A DNA stretch of 10,314 bases, taken from the NCBI GenBank assembly GCA_958402075.1, contig CATXSD010000091.1, positions 1-10,314 of the forward strand, in the 5' to 3' direction. Position 1 is the first letter of the stretch. Each line of letters opens with the position of its first letter. Position numbers and translations under genes: made by a program. The DNA is from Mediterranea massiliensis. Its GTDB lineage: Bacteria; Bacteroidota; Bacteroidia; Bacteroidales; Bacteroidaceae. The notes under the pieces were generated by a model. That model was not told the DNA's origin. It saw only the letters and a program-made list of their open reading frames with translations, and did not search any database. Of the stretch, positions 1 to 6,745 are shown piece after piece.

Positions 1-10
1 CTGTCGGGTA

Positions 11-32
11 CTCCTCCTTCCAGAAGGAGGAG
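11..32. repeat. Short perfect hairpin near the left edge
   Basis: The 10-bp arm CTCCTCCTTC (11-20) is followed by a 2-nt spacer and its exact complement GAAGGAGGAG (23-32). It lies downstream of the lipoprotein gene's 3' end. No T-tract follows directly on either strand, so I do not call it a terminator. Like the perfect palindrome at 1555-1570, it sits a short distance before a CATTTATTTA...CGCGTAATGTTT block. It may therefore be the centre of a second, partly cut-off copy of the same kind of element, but the spacing differs (28 versus 3 bp to the block). Confidence 0.6.
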
Positions 33-59
33 AGTCTCAGATACCTCTATTTTGACCCT

Positions 60-119
60 CATTTATTTATTTTTCGCGCGTAATGTTTGCAGATTACCCT
101 CCGCATCTTCCGCATTTGC
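60..119 (+). repeat. Diverged copy of a dispersed intergenic repeat
   Basis: CATTTATTTA (60-69) and CGCGTAATGTTT (77-88) both recur exactly at 1573-1582 and 1589-1600, with 7 nt between them here and 6 nt there. Both copies are then followed by a doubled GCATCT/GCAT motif: here GCATCTTCCGCATTTG (103-118), there GCATCTGTGGCATCTG (1608-1623). The shared order of blocks shows common origin, not chance AT-richness. Function is unknown. The rest of 1-177 holds nothing else I can support. Confidence 0.6.
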
Positions 120-177
120 TGTAGATGGTTGTAAAACAGACGGGTAGCGTGGGGAGATGAATGTGCCTTCCACTCCC

Positions 178-1305
178 TTATGGTTTCAGATAGACCAGGA
201 TAAGTATAGGGTTGCTGTCTGCGTTCCATTGGCTGAAGATTTCCCGTTCGTCGGCGGATAGTCCGGTCAGTCCGGCTGCTTTTTGTGCGTTGGCATCCGT
301 ATAGCTGGCCGTAAAGATGAGCGCGCGGTCAGTAACCCCCTTGAGCATGACGTTTCCGAGCAGGCGTTTTTCCCTTTCTAATCCGAAGCGCCGGATGCCG
401 TTACCCTTTCGGGGGATGTAGTAGAAGTCCGGCAGGTAGGAGGAAAGGATGGAGCATACATAGCCCTGACTGATTTCGTAGAAGCCGTTGATGTCCTTGA
501 TGTGCTTGGTGTCCGTAAGGAAGGCTGCGGACTTGCCTTCCAGCTCTTTCAGGCTTTCGGCTGTAAAATATCTGGAAGACAGAAACGTGGCGAACGGTTC
601 TTTCCGCTCAGGCTGATAGACGTGCGGGGTGAACCGGTGGTAATAGTATGTCTTTCTGCCGGATTTGAACAGGTAGTGCGAAACCGTTTTCAGTATCTTC
701 ATCTCGTTCACTTCGGGCAGGGCGGGCCGGAGTAGCGTTTCGTACGTCTGGGTACGCGGGTTGCAGACGGCCAGTTTGTCTGCAAGCCGCCCCTGCTCGT
801 AGACGTCTCCCAGGACGAAGTTCCCCTCTTCCGTCAGAGCGAAATCCAGGAAATACCGTCCGGTTGCAATTTCTTCGTATGCCTTGGGATTCCCTTTTTC
901 ATATTTCAGGATGCGTTGCCGTTCGTTGTCGGCTATGTAGATGTTTCCCTCGCTGTCCACATCGAAGTCCACGGGATGGAGATATTCACCCGGTCCTTGT
1001 CCCAGTGGATGCAAGGCTTGGAGAAAACGGCCGCTTTTGTCGAATGTCAGGACGCCTTTGTGGAAGGACTGGTCATAAATATAGAATTTGTCATTCAAGC
1101 AGATGATTTTGTCAATGCTTCCTATCAGTGAACTGTCCGTCAGCTCTAACGGTAGATAGCGGACGGAGTCGACAGGTGCTTCTGCTGCACGGGAGATGCT
1201 GTCGATGTCGCAGGTCAGTGGTGAAGCCGGTTCTTGCGGGGAATGGCCGCAGCTGAACAGCAGACTTATGAACAGGGCAATGGAAAAGGTATGGATTGTT
1301 TTCAT
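178..1305 (-). CDS. Six-bladed beta-propeller lipoprotein
   Basis: A 375-residue predicted lipoprotein. Residues 1-18 form a signal peptide: Lys2, then a hydrophobic stretch ending in the lipobox LLFS before Cys19, the probable lipidated residue. The mature protein carries the GQGPGEY motif at residues 102-108, followed by NIYIADNERQRILKY. This is the NHL-like repeat and signature of the Bacteroidetes six-bladed beta-propeller lipoproteins (DUF4934/BF3164-like). These are usually placed in the cell envelope, and their binding partners are mostly unknown. The start is fixed by the signal peptide and by a strong promoter about 40 bp upstream. No partner gene is adjacent: the gene is flanked by repeat-bearing spacers, and its codon use looks less GC-biased than that of the housekeeping genes. 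No outer-surface export motif is obvious after Cys19 (residues GHSPQEP), so periplasm or surface cannot be decided. I recognise the fold family, but a specific ligand or function cannot be named. Confidence 0.85.
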   Translation of the reverse strand: MKTIHTFSIALFISLLFSCGHSPQEPASPLTCDIDSISRAAEAPVDSVRYLPLELTDSSLIGSIDKIICLNDKFYIYDQSFHKGVLTFDKSGRFLQALHPLGQGPGEYLHPVDFDVDSEGNIYIADNERQRILKYEKGNPKAYEEIATGRYFLDFALTEEGNFVLGDVYEQGRLADKLAVCNPRTQTYETLLRPALPEVNEMKILKTVSHYLFKSGRKTYYYHRFTPHVYQPERKEPFATFLSSRYFTAESLKELEGKSAAFLTDTKHIKDINGFYEISQGYVCSILSSYLPDFYYIPRKGNGIRRFGLEREKRLLGNVMLKGVTDRALIFTASYTDANAQKAAGLTGLSADEREIFSQWNADSNPILILVYLKP

Positions 1306-1347
1306 GGCAGATAAATTTTAGAATTCAGCCTCTGAAAAGGTTCGTAA

Positions 1348-1378
1348 CAAAAATACATATTGCCGCTTTATAAACAAA
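1348..1378 (-). promoter_or_regulatory. Bacteroides-type promoter of the beta-propeller gene
   Basis: Read on the minus strand, TTTG (1378-1375) and TATTTTTG (1355-1348) are separated by 19 bp. This is an exact match to the Bacteroides primary-sigma consensus TTTG-N19-21-TAnnTTTG. Transcription should start near 1341, giving a leader of roughly 35 nt before the ATG at 1305. It is the best-matching promoter in the window. Confidence 0.75.
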
Positions 1379-1465
1379 ATTATAGAGGAGAAAAATGCGG
1401 TTTTCCGTATGCTTGATGATATTATGAACCGTGTGCCGGGAGTTGGCGGGCGGTCATGCTTTCTT

Positions 1466-1659
1466 ATCTTGCTGCGCAACCTGCTGATTTTCAATACCGC
1501 CACAGATGCCACAGAGGATTACATTAAAATTATTGAACTCATAAAATAAATAGGCTGCCTTTAAAGGCAGACCATTTATTTAATTTCACGCGTAATGTTT
1601 ACACAAGCATCTGTGGCATCTGTGGCGACATTGAAAATCAAGTACTTGCGCAGCAGGAT
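1466..1659. repeat. 194-bp imperfect palindrome (inverted repeat element)
   Basis: The left and right halves are reverse complements around one fixed centre, 1562.5, with no gaps needed. Matched pieces include TGCTGCGCAA (1470-1479) with TTGCGCAGCA (1646-1655), TGATTTTCAAT (1485-1495) with ATTGAAAATCA (1630-1640), and CGCCACAGATGCCACAGA (1498-1515) with its exact complement (1610-1627). The perfect 16-bp core CTGCCTTTAAAGGCAG lies at 1555-1570. The stretch between the conserved arms and the core (1516-1554 against 1571-1609) is weaker, about half matched. Symmetry fades outside 1466 and 1659. The element lies between two divergent genes, so it is not placed where a terminator would be needed. 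It encodes no recognisable protein. A miniature inverted-repeat element or two head-to-head copies of a dispersed repeat would fit. Confidence 0.85.
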
Positions 1660-1718
1660 GATTTCTCCCCTGCCTCTCTCTGTTTCCTTGTTCTTCAGAA
1701 AAGGGCCTTTTCGTTCCT

Positions 1719-1828
1719 TGACGCCGTGCTTCCTCACCCTCTGACGCCGTGCTTTGTCAGCCCCTCAGGAAGCACGGCATGACACCCTCACGCAGCACTG
1801 CGTCAGGCCCTCACGCAGCACTTCGTCA
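1719..1828. repeat. Five-unit 23-bp-period array of semi-palindromes
   Basis: Five 18-bp units start at 1719, 1742, 1765, 1788 and 1811, exactly 23 bp apart, with C/G-only or C-rich 5-bp spacers (CCCTC, GCCCC, CACCC, GGCCC). All begin and end with TGA/TCA-type triplets. Units 1-2 read TGACGCCGTGCTTCCTCA and TGACGCCGTGCTTTGTCA. Unit 3, TCAGGAAGCACGGCATGA, is close to their reverse complement. Units 4-5 read TCACGCAGCACTGCGTCA and TCACGCAGCACTTCGTCA. Unit 1 and unit 3 share a 12-bp perfect inverted match (1723-1734 with 1767-1778). A decayed sixth unit resembling unit 3 may lie at 1836-1851. The array ends about 40 bp before the yaaA -7 box. The units are too short and too alike, spacers included, for a CRISPR array. 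Confidence 0.85.
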
Positions 1829-1869
1829 GACGGGGTAAGGAAACAGGGTGAGGATTCCGTTGTTTTTAT

Positions 1870-1877
1870 TATTTTTG
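1870..1877 (+). promoter_or_regulatory. Probable -7 box of the yaaA promoter
   Basis: TATTTTTG matches the Bacteroides -7 consensus TAnnTTTG and lies about 25 bp before the yaaA ATG at 1902, giving a leader near 18 nt. No TTTG is found at the expected -33 distance, so the promoter is either weak or helped by a factor. The surrounding block TTTTTATTATTTTTGCCG (1863-1880) recurs with one mismatch upstream of the M23 gene (6731-6748). Confidence 0.5.
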
Positions 1878-1901
1878 CCGGAAAATGTAAATGTTTGACT
1901 T

Positions 1902-2663
1902 ATGCTTGCCTTCATCTCCTGTGCCAAGACCATGGCTGCCCGCTGTACCCTGCGCGTGCCGCAGCTGACTACACCCCGCTTTGAAGCCGAGGCGTTGCAG
2001 AACGCCCTCAGCCTGTCGCAATACTCCGCCGCCGAGCTGGAGACCCTGCTGCGGGTCAACGCGAAGATAGCCGCCGAAAACCGCCTGCGCTACCACGACT
2101 TCTGCTCGGAAGAGAACCGCCCGATGCCCGCCATCGGAGCCTATACGGGGGCGGTGTTCAAACGCATCGCGCCGCGTGACTTCACGGCCGACGACTTCGC
2201 CTTCGCGCAGGACCACCTGCTCATCACCTCTTTCCTCTACGGCCTGCTGCGCCCGCTGGACGGCATCCGGCCCTACCGGCTGGAGGGCGACGTCTGCCTG
2301 CCCGAACGGGGCGGGCTGTCGATGTTCGACTACTGGAAACCGCTGCTGACGGACGTGTTCATCGAAGCCGTCAGGCAGCAGGGCGGCGTGCTGCTCAACC
2401 TGGCCAGCGGCGAGATGAAGAACCTCTTCGACTGGCGGCGCGTGGAGCGCGAGGTGCAGGTCGTGACGCCCGAGTTCCAGGTGTGGAAGGGCGACCGGCT
2501 GGCGACGGTGGTCGTCTATGCCAAAATGTGTCGGGGCGAGATGACGCGCTTCTTCCTGAAGAACCGCCTCACCCGCCCCGAAGAGTTGCGTGGTTTCCAA
2601 TGGGAGGGCTTCGCGCTCGACGAAAGCCGGAGCACGGACACCCACCTGCTGTTTACTGCCTGA
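1902..2663 (+). CDS. yaaA: YaaA family peroxide-stress protein (UPF0246)
   Basis: A 253-residue protein of the usual YaaA length. It opens with MLAFISCAKTM, the counterpart of MLILISPAKTL in E. coli YaaA, and keeps the family blocks FAQDHLLITSFLYGLLRPLDGIRPYRLE (near residues 105-132), NLASGEMKNLF, YAKMCRGEMTRFFLKNRLTRPEEL and GFALDES near the C-terminus. E. coli YaaA is induced by OxyR and lowers intracellular free iron under peroxide stress, limiting Fenton damage; the fold binds DNA. That role is inferred here by family only. The start is set by the conserved N-terminal motif and a -7 box just upstream. The coding region is very GC-rich at third positions, so a long antisense frame covers it. 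The last 11 bp (2653-2663) overlap the end of the convergent DUF2027/Smr gene. Upstream lie the 23-bp repeat array and the large palindrome. Confidence 0.93.
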   Translation: MLAFISCAKTMAARCTLRVPQLTTPRFEAEALQNALSLSQYSAAELETLLRVNAKIAAENRLRYHDFCSEENRPMPAIGAYTGAVFKRIAPRDFTADDFAFAQDHLLITSFLYGLLRPLDGIRPYRLEGDVCLPERGGLSMFDYWKPLLTDVFIEAVRQQGGVLLNLASGEMKNLFDWRRVEREVQVVTPEFQVWKGDRLATVVVYAKMCRGEMTRFFLKNRLTRPEELRGFQWEGFALDESRSTDTHLLFTA

Positions 2664-3768
2664 TGGTGACCATCGTGGCGCCGAACCCGTATTCCTGGAA
2701 GGAGGCATCCTGCGCCTTGCAGGCCGGGTACTTGCGCTTCAGCTCGTCCAGCAGCGCGCGGCGCAGCACGCCGTCGCCCTTGCCGTGGATGAAGACGATG
2801 CGCTGCTCGCGCTTGTTCTTGTACTGTTCCATCACCTCGCGGAACTTGTCCAGCTGGTAGTTCAGCATCTCGCCGTTGCTCATGCCGCGGGTGTCGTCCA
2901 GCAGTTCGCCGATGTGCAGGTCCACCTCGATGATGTCGTTCTTGCCGCCGCGCTTGGCGATGGTCTGCGGCTTGCGGGGCGTGTCGTCGGCCTTGCGCTT
3001 CTGCATCAGGGCCTCCTGGAGCTCTTCGGCCGACACATATACCTGCTTGGCGGGCTGGTCGTTCTTGACCACGTCGTAGAGCAGGGCCGGCGTCTCGAAG
3101 AAGTCGGTCGGCTGGAAGGTGTGCAGCTTGTAGAACTTCACCACGTCGATGCGCAGCTCCACGCTGACGGCCGGTTTCAGCTGGAAGGAACGGCGGTCCT
3201 TGAAGGCCACCAGCTGCACGGCCACGCGTTCCAGGTCGTTGAGCGAAGCCTTCTCGAACTCTTCGAGCAGCAGCTTCGTGTTGGGCTCTATCAGGCCGTG
3301 CGAGCGGACGGTCCATGCCTTGCCCTCGGCGCCCAGGTAGGTGTAGTAGAGGTAATAGTTGCTGTCGTTCACCAGGTAGCTTTCGAAGGACGTGGTGCTC
3401 ACTGCCTTGATGTCGGTGGGCACGAAGGCCAGGTGGACGTTGAGCACGTCGCCGCCCTTTATCTCCGGCTGGCGGTAGACCGATACCTGCGGCTTCTCCA
3501 CGCGGTGCAGCGGCAGTTCGGCCGGTTGCGGTGCGGCCGGGCGGGCGGGTTGTTCCTCCGCCTTCTTCTGTTCGGCCTTGGCGGCCTTCGAGGCGGGAGT
3601 CGGTACGTTGTAGTCGTCCGTCTCTATCACCACCACTTCACTGATGTGCATCGGGATGTCGAACCCGTCGGCATCTTCCACCAGCACGATGTCTTTTCCC
3701 TGGAATCCGGTGACCTTTCCGCCACCCACTTCGTTCAGAAAGCGAACTTTGTCTCCTATCTTTATCAT
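2653..3768 (-). CDS. DUF2027 protein with C-terminal Smr domain
   Basis: A 371-residue protein. Residues 1-50 (MIKIGDKVRFLNEVGGGKVTGF...) form a small beta-rich, SH3/KOW-like module typical of the N-terminus of DUF2027 proteins. Residues about 58-85 are an Ala/Lys/Glu/Pro-rich linker. Residues about 95-260 form the DUF2027 middle region. The C-terminal part, from about 280, is an Smr domain with DLH at 283-285 and HGKG at 328-331, followed by DGVLRRALLDEL. The Smr domain is shared with MutS2 and is a DNA/RNA nicking endonuclease in several proteins. This protein has no MutS ATPase, so it is a stand-alone Smr protein. The usual DLHG is DLHI here. The substrate is unknown. It is transcribed separately from alaS, because a terminator and its own -7 box lie between them. 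Its 3' end overlaps yaaA by 11 bp in convergent orientation. Confidence 0.85.
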   Translation of the reverse strand: MIKIGDKVRFLNEVGGGKVTGFQGKDIVLVEDADGFDIPMHISEVVVIETDDYNVPTPASKAAKAEQKKAEEQPARPAAPQPAELPLHRVEKPQVSVYRQPEIKGGDVLNVHLAFVPTDIKAVSTTSFESYLVNDSNYYLYYTYLGAEGKAWTVRSHGLIEPNTKLLLEEFEKASLNDLERVAVQLVAFKDRRSFQLKPAVSVELRIDVVKFYKLHTFQPTDFFETPALLYDVVKNDQPAKQVYVSAEELQEALMQKRKADDTPRKPQTIAKRGGKNDIIEVDLHIGELLDDTRGMSNGEMLNYQLDKFREVMEQYKNKREQRIVFIHGKGDGVLRRALLDELKRKYPACKAQDASFQEYGFGATMVTIRQ

Positions 3769-3797
3769 AACTTTTCTGTTTTATTTCGTTGGTGAGA

Positions 3798-3805
3798 CAA
3801 AGATA
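3798..3805 (-). promoter_or_regulatory. Probable -7 box for the DUF2027/Smr gene
   Basis: On the minus strand this reads TATCTTTG, a full match to the Bacteroides TAnnTTTG element, about 30 bp before the ATG at 3768. No TTTG is present at the standard -33 spacing. The same octamer occurs upstream of alaS (6718-6725). Confidence 0.5.
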
Positions 3806-3866
3806 CCTATTTATTTTCAAAAGCGGACGGGGAGACGGGCGGAAATCGATGTCGCACCGCGTGGGG

Positions 3867-3920
3867 AAAAAGAAAAGGGGCCGTTCCGTTGAAGATACTT
3901 CTGTGTCGGAACAGCCCCTT
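3867..3920 (-). terminator. Intrinsic terminator of alaS
   Basis: On the minus strand AAGGGGCTGTTCCG (3920-3907) pairs with CGGAACGGCCCCTT (3888-3875), a 14-bp stem with one G-U wobble and an 18-nt loop. The stem is followed at once by TTCTTTTT (3874-3867). It begins 28 bp after the alaS stop. The plus-strand reading also ends in a T-run (3919-3924), so the hairpin could work both ways, but no plus-strand gene leads into it. Confidence 0.85.
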
Positions 3921-3948
3921 TTTTATGGCTGGGTTGCTATGTCGCGGA

Positions 3949-6567
3949 TCAGAGTCCGGCCAGTTCGACGATCTTGTCGACAGCGGCCGTCAGTCCGTCG
4001 GGGTTCTTGCCGCCGGCCGTAGCGAAGTGGGGCTGGCCGCCGCCACCGCCTTGAATCAGCTTGGCAGCTTCCTTCACCAGCGCACCGGCCTTCAGGCCGC
4101 CGGCCACCAGGTTGTCGCTCAGCATGACGGTGAGCATCGGCTTGCCTTCGAACTCGGTGCCGGCCACGAAGAACAGGTTCTCCGTGATCTGGCCGCGCAG
4201 TTGGAAGGCGATGTTCTTCACCGTGTCGGCGGGCAGGGGCGCGCAGAACTTGATGAGCTTCACGCCGTTCACCTCCTTGACGCTCTGCAGCAGTTTTTCC
4301 TTCAGCTGGGCTTCCTTCTCCTTCATGAACTCTTCCACCTGCTTCTTCAGTCCGGCGTTCTCCTCGATGTACTTGCGGATGGTTCCGGCCAGGTCGGGGG
4401 CGTTGTTGAAGAGGGCTTTCAGGTCGCGGATGGAGTCCTGCAGGTTGTCCATCATCTCTTCCACCTTGGCGCCGGTCACGGCCTCGATACGGCGTACGCC
4501 GGCGGCCACGGAGCTTTCGGACAGAATCTTCACCATACCGATGTTGCCGGTAGCGGCTACGTGCGTACCGCCGCAGAACTCGATGGATGAGCCGAACTGG
4601 ATGACGCGGACGTGGTCGCCGTACTTCTCGCCGAAGAGGGCGATGGCACCCAGTTCCTTGGCCTCCTCAATGGGGATATTGCGGTATTCCTTCAGAGGAA
4701 TGTTGGCGCGGATCTTGGCGTTGACCAGATGTTCTACCTGGCGCAGCTGTTCGTCGGTCACCTTCTGGAAGTGCGAGAAGTCGAAACGCAGCGAGTCCGG
4801 CGTAACCAGCGAACCCTTCTGCTCCACGTGGTCGCCCAGCACGGTGCGCAGGGCCTCGTCCAGCAGGTGTGTACACGAGTGGTTGGCGGCGCAGGCAGCG
4901 CGCTTGTCGGTGTCCACGCAGGCCATCATCGGTGCGTCGAGGTGTTCGGGCAGCTTCTTGGCCAGGTGGATGGGCAGGTTGTTCTCCTTCTTGGTGTCGA
5001 TGATGTCGATGGTCTCGAACTCGCTTACCAGGACGCCCGTGTCGCCTACCTGACCGCCGCTTTCGGCGTAGAACGGCGTCTTGTCCAGCACAATCTGGTA
5101 GAGTGTCTGGTTCTTCTGCTTCACCTGACGGTAGCGCAGGATGCTGGTCTCGTATTCGGTATAGTCGTAGCCTACAAATTCGGTGGTACCTTCCTTCAGC
5201 GTGATCCAGTCGCCGGTCTCAACGGCGGCGGCGTTGCGGGCGCGCTGCTTCTGCTGCTGCATCTCGACGTCGAATTCCTTCGTGTCGGCCGTCATGCCGT
5301 TCTCGCGGAGGATGAGTTCGGTCAGGTCGAGCGGGAAGCCGAAGGTGTCGTACAGCGTGAAGGCGTCCTTGCCGCTGATTTCGGTCTTGCCGGCAGCCTT
5401 GGTGTCGGCCATGGTCTTCTCGAGCAGGCGGATGCCCGTTTCGAGCGTGCGCAGGAAAGATTCCTCCTCTTCCTTGATGACCTTGGCGATGAGGTCCTTC
5501 TGGGCGTTCAGTTCGGGGTAGGCGCTTCCCATGTCGTCTATCAATACGGGCAGCAGCTTGTACATGAAAGCCTGTTTCTGTCCCAGGAACGTGTAGCCGT
5601 AGCGGACGGCACGGCGCAGGATGCGGCGGATGACGTAGCCGGCCTTGGCGTTGCTGGGCAGCTGTCCGTCGGTGATGGAGAAGGCGATGGTGCGGATGTG
5701 GTCGGCAATGACGCGCATGGCCACGTCCTTCTGCTTGTCTTCGCCGTACTTGGCGCCGGACATGGCTGCGATGGCCTGGATGAGGGGCTGGAAGACGTCG
5801 GTGTCATAGTTGGACGTCTTGCCCTGCATGGCCATGCAGAGGCGTTCGAAGCCCATGCCGGTATCGATTACCTTGGCGGGCAGGCCTTCGAGGCTGCCGT
5901 CGGCCTTGCGGTTGAACTGCATGAACACGAGGTTCCAGATCTCGATGACCTGCGGATGGTCGTGGTTCACCATGTCGCGGCCGGGAATCTGCTTCTTCTC
6001 TTCTTCGGAACGGAGGTCGATGTGGATTTCCGAGCAGGGACCGCAGGGCCCCGTATCGCCCATTTCCCAGAAGTTGTCGTGCTTGTTGCCGTTGATGATG
6101 TGGTCCTTTGGCAGGAACTGCTCCCAGTAGGAGGCGGCTTCGTCGTCGCGGCTCAGGCCTTCTTCGGGGCTGCCTTCGAAGACGGTAGCATAGAGGTTGT
6201 CGGGGTTGATTTTCAGTACGTCCACCAGGTATTCCCAGGCCCAGGAGATGGCTTCCTTCTTGAAGTAGTCGCCGAACGACCAGTTGCCCAGCATCTCGAA
6301 CATGGTGTGGTGGTAGGTGTCGTGTCCTACCTCCTCCAGGTCGTTGTGCTTGCCGCTGACGCGCAGACACTTCTGCGAGTCGGCCACTCGCTTGTATTTC
6401 GCCGGGTGGTTGCCCAGAATGATGTCCTTGAACTGGTTCATCCCCGCATTGGTAAACATCAGTGTGGGGTCGTCCTTGATTACCATGGGAGCGGAGGGCA
6501 CGATGTGGTGCCCCTTGCTCTCGAAGAAACTCTTGAACGAGTCTCTGATTTCGTTTGCAGTCAACAT
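3949..6567 (-). CDS. alaS: Alanine--tRNA ligase
   Basis: An 872-residue class II synthetase, essentially full length (E. coli has 876). It charges tRNA-Ala with alanine in the cytoplasm and hydrolyses mischarged Ser/Gly-tRNA-Ala. Seen in order: the aminoacylation core with TLMFTNAGMNQFKD near residues 34-47, HTMFEMLGNWSFGDYFK (motif 2 region) near 88-104, and TGMGFERLCM (motif 3 region). The editing domain has its HxxxH pair at His563/His567 and Cys665/His669 in CGGTH, the same zinc/editing set as E. coli 564/568/666/670. The C-Ala part has a Lys/Glu-rich helix (ENAGLKKQVEEFMKEKEAQL) and the glycine-rich GGGGGQPHFATAGG. All key residues are present, so the enzyme should be active and editing-competent. 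The start at 6567 gives the conserved N-terminus MLTANEIRDSFKSFFESKGH. It is transcribed alone, ending in the terminator at 3867-3920. Confidence 0.98.
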   Translation of the reverse strand: MLTANEIRDSFKSFFESKGHHIVPSAPMVIKDDPTLMFTNAGMNQFKDIILGNHPAKYKRVADSQKCLRVSGKHNDLEEVGHDTYHHTMFEMLGNWSFGDYFKKEAISWAWEYLVDVLKINPDNLYATVFEGSPEEGLSRDDEAASYWEQFLPKDHIINGNKHDNFWEMGDTGPCGPCSEIHIDLRSEEEKKQIPGRDMVNHDHPQVIEIWNLVFMQFNRKADGSLEGLPAKVIDTGMGFERLCMAMQGKTSNYDTDVFQPLIQAIAAMSGAKYGEDKQKDVAMRVIADHIRTIAFSITDGQLPSNAKAGYVIRRILRRAVRYGYTFLGQKQAFMYKLLPVLIDDMGSAYPELNAQKDLIAKVIKEEEESFLRTLETGIRLLEKTMADTKAAGKTEISGKDAFTLYDTFGFPLDLTELILRENGMTADTKEFDVEMQQQKQRARNAAAVETGDWITLKEGTTEFVGYDYTEYETSILRYRQVKQKNQTLYQIVLDKTPFYAESGGQVGDTGVLVSEFETIDIIDTKKENNLPIHLAKKLPEHLDAPMMACVDTDKRAACAANHSCTHLLDEALRTVLGDHVEQKGSLVTPDSLRFDFSHFQKVTDEQLRQVEHLVNAKIRANIPLKEYRNIPIEEAKELGAIALFGEKYGDHVRVIQFGSSIEFCGGTHVAATGNIGMVKILSESSVAAGVRRIEAVTGAKVEEMMDNLQDSIRDLKALFNNAPDLAGTIRKYIEENAGLKKQVEEFMKEKEAQLKEKLLQSVKEVNGVKLIKFCAPLPADTVKNIAFQLRGQITENLFFVAGTEFEGKPMLTVMLSDNLVAGGLKAGALVKEAAKLIQGGGGGQPHFATAGGKNPDGLTAAVDKIVELAGL

Positions 6568-6713
6568 ATTCTATTTAAGTTTTTAAGTTTCAGCATGCTA
6601 AGTTTTTTCTGAGTCTGAAAGCCGTGGGCTGTCCGAACTGCCCGCAGACGGAACCGCTGCCGCCTGAAAAGCGGAACGCTCAAAAGCTCAATAACTTAAA
6701 AACTCAAAAAAAC
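6568..6713 (-). promoter_or_regulatory. alaS leader with 12-bp inverted repeat
   Basis: If transcription starts from the -7 box at 6718-6725, alaS has a leader of about 140 nt, long compared with the others here. AGTTTTTAAGTT (6578-6589) and its exact complement AACTTAAAAACT (6693-6704) bracket the leader. Between them lie the 8-bp palindrome AGCATGCT (6592-6599) and a GC-rich middle with short stems, such as CCGC/GCGG at 6660-6674. E. coli AlaRS is known to repress its own gene through a palindrome around the start site. Whether this repeat plays such a role is a guess. No T-box or known riboswitch pattern is visible. Confidence 0.35.
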
Positions 6714-6745
6714 TGTGCAAAGATAGCTCGTTTTTATTACTTTTG
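6714..6745 (+). promoter_or_regulatory. Promoter of the M23 peptidase-MerR pair
   Basis: TGTG (6714-6717, one change from TTTG), a 20-bp spacer, and TACTTTTG (6738-6745) fit the Bacteroides promoter pattern. The start site would be near 6752, about 25 bp before the ATG at 6777. This rules out the longer open frame that begins at 6624, upstream of the promoter. Confidence 0.65.
6718..6725 (-). promoter_or_regulatory. Probable -7 box of the alaS promoter
   Basis: The minus strand reads TATCTTTG, a full TAnnTTTG match. The expected -33 TTTG is not seen at 19-21 bp. It directly abuts the likely -33 element (TGTG, 6714-6717) of the divergent M23 promoter, so the two polymerase sites overlap. Confidence 0.5.

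Noticed and set aside
151..177. GGGAG...CTCCC as a terminator for the lipoprotein gene
   Set aside because: Only a 5-bp stem with a 16-17 nt loop and no U-tract; no convincing terminator is visible for this gene.
1322..1549. An open plus-strand stretch ending MLDDIMNRVPG...KIIELIK (46 residues from the ATG at 1409)
   Set aside because: It looks mildly protein-like, but its 3' third is the left arm of the palindrome, no promoter or family match is visible, and it lies under the minus-strand promoter. A gene remnant is possible but not supportable.
1698..1712. GAAAAGG-G-CCTTTTC palindrome as a terminator
   Set aside because: A 1-nt spacer and no T-tract beyond the stem, between divergent genes; it may be only a decayed neighbour of the 23-bp array.
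1719..1828. CRISPR array
   Set aside because: The step is 23 bp with 5-bp spacers of similar composition, the units vary, and no cas gene is present.
1869..3795. Long open frames opposite yaaA (minus) and opposite the DUF2027/Smr gene (plus, 2590-3795)
   Set aside because: Both lie antisense to genes with conserved family motifs and have biased composition.
4612..6612. A 666-codon open frame on the plus strand opposite alaS
   Set aside because: It is antisense to a clear alaS. Its product is Val/Gly/Leu/Glu/Asp-rich and domain-free, as expected from the complement of a GC3-biased gene.
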